This document shows positions 56,932-64,000 of a DNA stretch of 64,000 nucleotides, one piece after another (the first letter of the stretch is position 1; the number at the start of each line of letters is the position of its first letter). Source of the stretch: Nannochloropsis oceanica (lineage: Eukaryota > Sar > Eustigmatophyceae > Eustigmatales > Monodopsidaceae). The stretch is taken from assembly GCA_004519485.1 (NCBI GenBank), contig CP038117.1, forward strand, positions 248,001-312,000, given 5' to 3'. Both the position numbers and the translations under genes were made by a program. A model generated the notes under the pieces. The model was not told the origin of the DNA and ran no database searches. It saw only the letters and a list, made by a program, of their open reading frames with translations.

Positions 56932-58126
56932 ATGTTGCGGTCCCTATTCGGTACCCTCCTCCTCTTCCTCCTCGTTGCCCTTGATATCCAAGCCTTCTAC
57001 CATCTTCCCAACGCGCCGTGTCGTACCGCCAGCCACACCTGTCGCTACTTTTTTGGCGGCCGGCAACAACCCAAAGCAGAACAAGACCTCGTCCGCGCTT
57101 CTTCATCCTCAAACCTCCCTGGAACCACCCTCGTGCTCCGCCATCCCACCACAGGCTCGCAAGTCTACATTGTGGGATGCGTGCACGGATCGGAGGCATC
57201 GGAAGAGGACGTCGCCACGGTCTTCCGTTCGCAGAACCCGGCGGCGGTGGTACTGGAGTTGTGTCAGTCCCGCTTTGAGAGTATGCAAGCGGAAGAAGCC
57301 AAATATCAAGCCGCGATCATCGAAGAAGACAAACAACTGAAAGCTGCAAGGAAAGTAAAGATAGAAATTGGTGCTTCCACCGCCGCCGCGGCAGGCACAG
57401 ACTCGCCAAATATAAATGCAGCAGCAACGACGAGGGTAGCGACGGGAGGGCCTACAGGGACCTTGAGCCACGTCGCGGGCGGTCTCGCCGAATGGGGCCG
57501 CAACCTCCACACCTTCTCAAAACAACACGGACCGATGCAAACTGTCCTTATTGCTCTCCTCTCCTCCTCCGCCGAAGTCCAACGGGTCCTCACCACCTCC
57601 AGCAGCAGCACCAGCAGCAGTCGTCGTCGTCGTCGTCGTCGTGCGTCGTGTGAGTTCCGGACTTCCGTCGAGCTAGCACTGGAAGGTAAAGCAGGAATAG
57701 TCCTGGGCGATCAAGACCTAAACATAACACTCAGTAGATTTAAGGAGGGGATTTGGCAATGGGGCACACGTGGAGAGGAGGAGGAAGAAAAAAGACGAGG
57801 AGGAGGACAGCAGGCCCTGAGGGAGTTCGCGTCTATCCGCAATGCGCTTTTGGGGCCTTCGGATTTACCGCGCACACAACGGGTGAATGTCTTGAGACTA
57901 TTGTTTACGCAAGAGAGGTACATTAGAGAAGTTGTCAAGGTGTTGGTGCCTGTAGGGTTAGTGGTGCTTGTGGCCTTGCGCGCTGTGGAGACGATGGGGG
58001 ATGCGGCGATCGCCTCTTTGAATCAAGTGTTGCCTTCCCTGCCCTCCTCCTCAGCCGTAGATTTTATCTCTTCACTTATTTTGTCTACTTCTCCGACTGG
58101 TGACGCTGCTGTAACCACAATTACTA

Positions 58127-58157
<31 letters not shown>

Positions 58158-58419
58158 GCCGTCGCTGCTTGATGCTGAATGGGTATCTAATTTGAGTTGG
58201 GGTGGGATGAATGCTTTTATGCTTCTTTATTTCGTGGCCATTAATAGGTATATATTGGTTGAGCGTGATTTGTTTCTTGCAGATTCGATTGCGGAGGCGT
58301 CGTTAAAGGGTGTGTACAAGGGAGGAAAGATAGCGGCGGTGGTTGGGTTGTTGCATGGCAATGGGGTGGCGAGGCATCTGAGGGAAAAGCATGGCTTTGA
58401 GTTGCTTGATCGGCCTTAA
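56932..58419 (+). CDS. TraB-family protein with plastid-type leader
   Basis: A 495-residue product from ATG 56932, one exon. The N-terminus MLRSLFGTLLLFLLVALDIQ ends in QAFYH, a signal peptide plus ASAFAP-like motif, so entry into the complex plastid is likely. The TraB domain begins near residue 55: TTLVLRHPTTGSQVYIVGCV followed by HGSEASEEDVATVFRSQNPA and AVVLELCQSRFESMQAEEA. After an alanine-rich insertion come ELALEGKAGIVLGDQDLNIT, two likely membrane helices (VVKVLVPVGLVVLVAL and FMLLYFVAINRYIL), VERDLFLADSIAEASL, and the final AAVVGLLHGNGVARHL motif. This is the arrangement of the TraB family of bacteria, plants and animals. Serine/arginine runs at 57598-57645 come from AGC and CGT repeats. 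The biochemical role in plastids is unknown. Confidence 0.85.
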
Positions 58420-59458
58420 AGAATGAGGGCGAGGGGCAATAAAGAGTTAGGGAAGGATGAGTGGCGTGGTGTTGCCATTGTTTTTATCGTATTTGAATAC
58501 CCCATGTGCAGGATTGGAAGTAACGATCTCGAGGGCAACGAGATAGGGACAGGGAGCAAGCGAATGGAGAGGGAGAAAACATCGCAATTAGTGAATGAGA
58601 GCGCAGGAGGGAGCGTGTGTGTGAATAAGAGACCGAGAAAGAGAGCGAGGGTGGGGTAGGCTAGACGGACCGGGAGCTGAAACAACTGCTTCGACTCCAT
58701 ACATCCGTTCTTCCCGCCTTGCCCCCCTCCCTCCCTCTCTTCTCCCTCCCTCCCTTTAAATGTGCCCTTGAATGACTCACAAACCTTCCATTCAGCCTTT
58801 TTAAGCAGCTTGCTCGTTAAAGAATGAATTGTGAATAAGTCTCCTTCAAGAGTAAAACGAATCAATCTCTACTATCAAAAGAATAATTATGTAAATTATA
58901 ATTTAAATAACGACGACAAAAACAACAATGATTATAAAATTGACTGATTAGAATCTACTTTTTAGACGGTGATAGCAGTTGATTAAAATATGGGTCGATA
59001 TAAGGTAGGGTAACGGGGGGGGGAACGAGAGAAGAACGAGGAAGGAGAAGAAGAACCAAAAGGAGGAATAGGATGAGGATGAGGAGGAGGAGGAGAAGAT
59101 GACGGAGCGAGTAGAGAGCAAAAACGTCCTTTAAATAAAAAAAAGTGTATTCTTGTACTTCTCGTTGCTGATTTCCCCCCCACCCCGAAGTTTTTCTTTT
59201 TAGGCTTTCTCTCTAGCCCTCGTTCTCAAAGTTTACACAACAATGCAGTTACTAGCTGGCTGGTTTGCGTCTCTAATTCTCGGTACTTTTCCTTTCTCTT
59301 TTCCTAGATTTTCTTCAATCACGTCACATCTGTCTTCCCCCTCGAAAGCGAAATACCTACGAAAGTGCTGTTTCCCTCCCTCCTCCCATGCCCCCTTAAC
59401 CTCCCCACTGCTACGGCTGCTACTACCACTATTGCTGCTGCTGCTACTACCAGTATAT
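58420..59458. other. Convergent intergenic region, TraB family / HtrA
   Basis: About 1040 bases. Positions 58860-58980 are strongly AT-rich, 59010-59130 GA-rich. Open frames are short and unlike proteins. Confidence 0.35.
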
Positions 59459-61696
59459 TTACTGGTTGGGGTCTTCACTCCTCCTTCCCCCTCCCTCCGT
59501 CAAATCCAGAGACCGTGACGCCGGAATCCCGTGCGTTGTGGCCACCTCCTGCGTCGCTTTATGTGCCACTGCGGCATCCAACACTAATATCTCATCTCGG
59601 TCGAATTCGAACACCATCTCCCCCTCCCGGCACGAATCAACAAGACTCACCAAATGCGATAGGTTCTGGATCTCCTGGCCATTGAACCGCGTGACATGCT
59701 GCCGATTGAATAACTCATACCCCAAATTAACCGAGTGTTCCAATACTTCACTCAACACCACCAGCTGCTGCCCCGGGTTCTTCAAATGACTCTGGATCAA
59801 GCTCAATAACCGCACGTCCGCATGCGTCTCTGGCGCATACGTTTCTCCGAGGTTCGCCATCAAAAATGGATGCGACAAAACAGTGAACACCATCCCCCCC
59901 ACCATGAAATAACTCGGCATCTCATTATTCAAATGGGGCCGCACAGAAAACTTATACAGATAGGCAGGGACTCCCACCTCTCTGACCTCCCCATCCCTCA
60001 ACAATCTTAACTGCACCGTGTCGCCCTGGAATAGCTGCGAAAAATAATAATGCAACTCCACCCTTTCCCCCTTCCTGAATGGTATCGTCCCGTCATTAGC
60101 CAATTTTATCCCATCCACGGCCATAAGCACATCCCCCTTCTCCAGCACCCCGAACGCAGGTGCTAAGGGATCGACGTTTGTGACCAAGATACCGCTCCCC
60201 CCTGCTGGAAGCCGCTTGTACCTCCTAAGTGATTGGGACTCCATCGGTTGAAATTTGACCCCTAAACGGCAGAAACCCGTGTAACGTCCGTGCCGCTCGA
60301 TGTCGGCCAGGAAGTGAAGGAGGATGTCAACGGGAATGACGTAGCCGATATTCTCCGTGTCGTGCGAGGAAAGGGATTGGAAGGCCACGCCTACTAGCTG
60401 TCGTCATAAAGAGGCCGAGGGAGAAAGGGAGGAAAATGTTGAGGGGAGAAAGGAGGGAAGAAAGAGTGAGCAATACTTTGCTACATAAATGAGACACTTT
60501 CCAAACTCATTTCACAAAATGCAACAACCGCCACACCCACCCAAGAGACGTTCGACGAACCTTATCATCATCATTTATCACTGGCCCCCCACTGTTCCCG
60601 CTGTTAATGGCCGCATCAATCTGGATAGCCAATAGGGTCTCCCCGCCCTGCGCGTACTCCTGCAACTCAATCCTCGAGACCACTCCCGCAGTGACACTTA
60701 AACTCTCCCCTCCTATCGGGTAGCCAACCACAGACACATCATCTAGCAACGCTGGTAACTCCCCAAATTCCAACGGTTGCAAGTCGGCCCAAAACGCTTC
60801 ATCTTTAACGGTCAATACCGCCAGGTCACACTCGGGACCATACGCCAAGAGCTCTGCCACCCATTTCACATCACAACCCCTCTTCCTGATCTGAATAATT
60901 GATCCGTATTCGACACTATGCGCATTGGTAATGATCCTTCGTCCTTCAATCACAAAGCCCGAAGACGTCGACGAGATCTGCTGCAGCCTTTGCCACGGCG
61001 CCGAAAACGAAGGCTGGACATGCGTACAATACACCCGTAGTACAGCATCTAAGGTTTGTTCAGACAAGGCCTCTCGACTCATCGTCTCAAGCAAGCGCTC
61101 CAGCAATGCTTGCTCTCCTCCTGCTTCCAGCATGGCTTCGGGTCCTCCGCGGGCACCGGCAGCAACGGCAGCTTTGTTGCTGGTGCTGGTGCTGGGGCTG
61201 TCGCCACTTCTTCTTGCGCTGTTTGTAGAGGAAAGGGGAATGGAGTTAAGAAAGGATGGACAAAGGCACAAGTGGGCACAAAATGTCTGTAGGATGGTAA
61301 TTGGGAAGCGCTTTGTGCCTCGGATTTTGGTCGTGCTCGTATACTCAGCCGTGCAACTTCCGAGCGTGTGCCATTCCCACACCAGAGGCCCTTCCCAGCG
61401 CTCGCTTCCTCCCTGTCTCGTCATTACCTGGTGGGCTTGGAGGATACCTCCGATTTGTCATTGTTTGGCCTCCGCAGAACTGACTCTTCCGAGTGGTCAG
61501 CTCGGGGGGGTTTGCCATACAGGGGAAAAGCGGCCACGGCAGGGCACCGTTGGTGGAGGAGTCTTGAAGAAGGATGGGCAGGGGCTCGAGCGGGAGGGAG
61601 ATCGGGCATGCGAATGGAAGGCAGAAGGAATGATGTGCCCAGGCTGGTGCCATACAGGAGTAAGACCAGATTTAAGAGCCCCTGGTCGTGCCGCAT
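59459..61696 (-). CDS. HtrA/Deg serine protease, DEG9/DEG10-like
   Basis: ATP-independent serine protease with PDZ domains. Exons 61696-61428, 61218-60561 and 60397-59459 join in phase to 621 residues. Exon 1 encodes MRHDQGLLNLVLLLYGTSLG then TSFLLPSIRM, a signal peptide with an ASAFAP-like F, so plastid entry is plausible. The trypsin-like domain starts near residue 155: His in IITNAHSVEYGS, Asp in YGPECDLAVLTVKD, Ser in AINSGNSGGPVIND. Exon 3 has the first PDZ domain (GVLEKGDVLMAVDGIKLAND) and the C-terminal DEG9-type region (NLGYELFNRQHVTRFNGQEI, ending ATQEVATTHGIPASRSLDL). Plant DEG9 is nuclear and DEG10 mitochondrial, so a plastid form would be a difference. A long ATG-started frame from 61424 covers exon 2 without splicing, but its first 70 residues are intron. 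The catalytic triad is complete. Confidence 0.88.
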
Positions 61697-62018
61697 CGTG
61701 CCTGTGGGGTGGTATTGGGTTGATGTTTGAGTGTCATAAGGGGGAAGTATCTCATGATGGCCTCCAAGTCGCTTATGATGCCTGTTGAGAGGATAGGAGT
61801 ATACAAGCGAAAAAGAGCTTGCTTTCTCATTGGCACGTCTTGTTTGTGATTATCCACGCACCGAACGGATCAACAACAATCTACATGAGGCCTTCAAGCG
61901 TTTCAAATGGGTGGACCGCTTAAAGACTTACTCGCCTCCCTTACACGACAGGCGACAGGCCGACACGCTTAGTCTCCCCACCCTTGCCCTGCCTCACCTT
62001 TTTTCTACCTAAAGCACC
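61697..62018. promoter_or_regulatory. Divergent intergenic region, HtrA / unknown plastid protein
   Basis: 322 bases between divergent starts of two genes that both encode signal-peptide leaders. Co-regulation is possible. No element is recognised. Confidence 0.35.
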
Positions 62019-63113
62019 ATGATAAGACACACACCGCGTCAACTCCTGCCTCTCCTCCTCATATTTCTGCAGCTAGCCATCTCCGTCACATTTGTTATCC
62101 CATCCTCCTCCTCCGGTCGCCCCATCCCCTCCCGCCTCACCCTACTCAAGCGCAACCTGCTGCAAGACCCCATCACCGCTGCCGCCGACTTCCTGCAAAA
62201 CGAAGCAGGCATAACCCCCCCTGCAGACCTTCCAGCTCTTATCCAACTCCTCCTTTACCGTGGGGAGGAATCCGTCTCTCCCCACGAGCGAAAAGCCCTT
62301 CACCCTCTCGTCATCCCCCTCACCAAGGTTGGCGATGAATACACCTGCCTCCTGCGTTGGCCCACCCCACAAGAGGGCGCCCCAATCCCCGTCGTCAAGA
62401 CCCGGATGGGCTTGTACGGTTTGAGGCTAATTGCACAGAGCACGTTGGAGTTGGCGCATCGGTTTGCAGCGGAAGAAGACTGTATCGAAGGCCGAGAGGC
62501 GGAGTGGGCTGCTAGTCTTGTTAATGCTCACTTACCCGCCGAGAAGCAGTATGTCAAGGGGGCAGTAGAAAAAGTAGGATATGGGTTAGAGAGGTTTTTG
62601 TTTTTAAAAGTGGGAAGCTTTCCAGACGTGTATAAGTTTTTGACGGACTTCCACTTGGGGAAGGGGGATCAGGCTAGTGCCTTGGTGACGGCGGAGAAGG
62701 CATACAACACCTTCAATGGGTGGGGGCAACCGTATATGGAGTATTGCAAGCTGCTTAGCGGGATGAAGGGAAGAGAGCTGGAGGTGAGAGATGCAGCCTT
62801 TGCGGCGTTGAGGACGCCGTTGTGGACTGTCGCGCGAGAGATGGAGGATTTGGAGTTGGTCCTGATGGCAGCGCGCTCGAGCAAAGAAAAGGCGGCGGAA
62901 AAGTTTTGGAAGCTTTATGAGGACGAACGGTTGCAGGAGATCAAGCAGGGTAAGCAGCCAGAGCAGGTATCGTTGGATCGGGCTGCATTTTTGATGGATG
63001 CTGCTTTGGTAGGCGCGAATGGGATCAAGGGGTGGGAGGAGGTGAGGGGGCCTCTGGCGGATCTTTACAGAGACGCGGGAATGACTGATCTGGCCAAGTT
63101 TGTGGAAATGTAG
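62019..63113 (+). CDS. Unknown protein with plastid-type leader
   Basis: A 364-residue frame without introns from ATG 62019. The N-terminus RQLLPLLLIFLQLAISV followed by TFVIPSSSSGRP fits a signal peptide with an F at the cleavage site, as in heterokont plastid proteins. The mature part is well-formed and globular: DLPALIQLLLYRGEESVSPH, ERKALHPLVIPLTKVGDEYT, CLLRWPTPQEGAPIPVVKTR, GYGLERFLFLKVGSFPDVYK, TAEKAYNTFNGWGQPYMEYC, and ends MTDLAKFVEM. The many paired helices in the second half suggest a TPR-like or other helical repeat fold. I do not recognise the family and give no function. There is no low-complexity filler, in contrast to most neighbours, which suggests selection along the whole length. 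Confidence 0.75.
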   Translation: MIRHTPRQLLPLLLIFLQLAISVTFVIPSSSSGRPIPSRLTLLKRNLLQDPITAAADFLQNEAGITPPADLPALIQLLLYRGEESVSPHERKALHPLVIPLTKVGDEYTCLLRWPTPQEGAPIPVVKTRMGLYGLRLIAQSTLELAHRFAAEEDCIEGREAEWAASLVNAHLPAEKQYVKGAVEKVGYGLERFLFLKVGSFPDVYKFLTDFHLGKGDQASALVTAEKAYNTFNGWGQPYMEYCKLLSGMKGRELEVRDAAFAALRTPLWTVAREMEDLELVLMAARSSKEKAAEKFWKLYEDERLQEIKQGKQPEQVSLDRAAFLMDAALVGANGIKGWEEVRGPLADLYRDAGMTDLAKFVEM

Positions 63114-63852
63114 AAGGAAGGAAGAAGAGGAGGGGAAGGAAGGTCGGTGAGTGATATATAGCTGATAATAGGACCTGTAGCGGACAATAACAGAAATAAT
63201 GATTGGGGGAGAGCGATGGCATTTCGGGATTAACCGGTGGTGGATTTAACATATGCAAATGTTGCTTAGTTTTACCTGTACTTATGCATGCGTTGCTCGT
63301 ATACCTGCATATTTTCTTCTTCTCTCCTTCCTTTCACTCTTCACAAATGTTGATTTAATTTAAATTTCCCTTGTCCTTGCCTGTGACCTATCTCTATCTC
63401 TCTGCCTTGTCATTCATACTCTTCTTTTTCAATTATCATTCTTGTAAGAGTCACTTATCCTTACACTTGCATCTTCTTCAACTGATTTTATCATCTCAAT
63501 CTTTTTGTTTGCATGCCTTTACAGGATCACATTCGGATTTATTTCTCATCAGGTCGTCGTCGAGACAGATTCACGATATTTGACCCTCTCTATCCTACGC
63601 TGTTCATGCACACATATATATCATATCATCTACCTTGACACCTGTCTGTCGGTTCTCCCTTCTCACCCACAATTCAGGTCTGTTCTCTTTCGCAACATAT
63701 TTTCTCCCTTAAAATGCTGCACATTGCCTATCGGCCTCTGGTATCACACTTATGTTGCACTAAGCATCACATACAAAAATCATAGTTGAATGCAAGCTTT
63801 CTCCTATTTCCCCTGGTCTGGTATCGCTATGCTTCATTCCTTCTTTACAGAT
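63114..63852. other. Convergent intergenic region at right end
   Basis: About 740 bases, GA-rich just after the stop, then strongly T/C-rich with many TTCTTC runs. No gene is seen. Confidence 0.35.
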
Positions 63853-64000
63853 TTACTCACCCACCATCATGGCGTCACATCCAAGGTGCTGCACTTGCTG
63901 TTGCACCTGTTGATGCTCGGCCATTGCTTCTAATGCCAACACCCGATACAGGGGCAGAAACGCCGCCTCATTATGCCGACTTACCAACAACAGCAGATCA
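63853..64000 (-). CDS. 3' end of an unidentified gene, continues right
   Basis: Open minus-strand frame from the window edge to a TAA at 63855-63853, 48 codons. It reads SRHNEAAFLPLYRVLALEAM then AEHQQVQQQVQHLG and ends MMVGE. Composition is protein-like, with a glutamine-rich helix. A GTAAGT near 63984 could instead be a splice donor. The start and family lie outside the window. Confidence 0.5.
   Translation of the reverse strand, partial: DLLLLVSRHNEAAFLPLYRVLALEAMAEHQQVQQQVQHLGCDAMMVGE

Noticed and set aside
60507-61424. Unspliced ATG-started HtrA frame from 61424
   Set aside because: Its first ~70 residues lie in an intron with a clear GTAATG donor and a pyrimidine-rich acceptor; the spliced start at 61696 gives a signal peptide.

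Overview
The window is nuclear DNA of a photosynthetic stramenopile (heterokont) alga, possibly a eustigmatophyte of the Nannochloropsis kind; the species is an inference. It is eukaryotic because genes are split by GT-AG introns and include ORC2, RPS21, RagA, a V-ATPase subunit and complex I NDUFB7. It is probably a secondary-plastid alga because several N-termini are signal peptides followed by an ASAFAP-like motif with phenylalanine (QAF, GTSF, VTF), the heterokont plastid address. The DNA is GC-rich and gene-dense, with CAG/CTG and GAG/GGGA microsatellites running through both coding and non-coding parts.

Layout. 1-10 kb: a P4-ATPase lipid flippase running off the left edge (-), the ribosome-biogenesis GTPase LSG1 (+), a class II CPD photolyase (-). 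10-17 kb: a TraB/TIKI-fold protein with a plastid-type leader (-), a lipoyl-domain protein lacking its lipoyl lysine (+), an uncertain small gene (-), a RagA/GTR1 GTPase (+). 17-29 kb: ORC2 (+), a TBC RabGAP (-), and a 1560-residue SUMO-protease-like protein with an uninterrupted (CAG)43 tract and apparently a second, degenerate protease domain (+). 29.5-31.7 kb: a nested inverted repeat with perfect 473-bp inner arms. 32-40 kb: an OSCA/CSC1 mechanosensitive channel (+), then a head-to-head pair made of a GT14 glycosyltransferase (-) and a TylF-type O-methyltransferase (+).

40-64 kb: a gene-poor 2 kb, RPS21 (-), cytosolic-type prolyl-tRNA synthetase with an N-terminal editing domain (-), mitochondrial dihydrolipoamide dehydrogenase (+), a CCR4-type nuclease with an N-terminal zinc-finger module (+), an unknown low-complexity protein (-), V-ATPase subunit F (+), NDUFB7 (-), a second TraB-family protein (+), a DEG9/DEG10-like HtrA protease (-), an unknown plastid-type protein (+), and the 3' end of one more gene (-).

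The genes are mostly unrelated housekeeping genes in alternating orientation, often sharing short divergent promoters. Loose links are the two TraB-fold proteins and the HtrA protease (all with plastid-like leaders), the lipoyl-like protein and dihydrolipoamide dehydrogenase (both tied to 2-oxoacid dehydrogenases), and the GT14/methyltransferase pair (secretory glycan modification). The items most worth following are the tandem protease/pseudoprotease, the lysine-less lipoyl domain, the perfect palindrome, the CCR4 fusion and the decayed exon copy inside a P4-ATPase intron.
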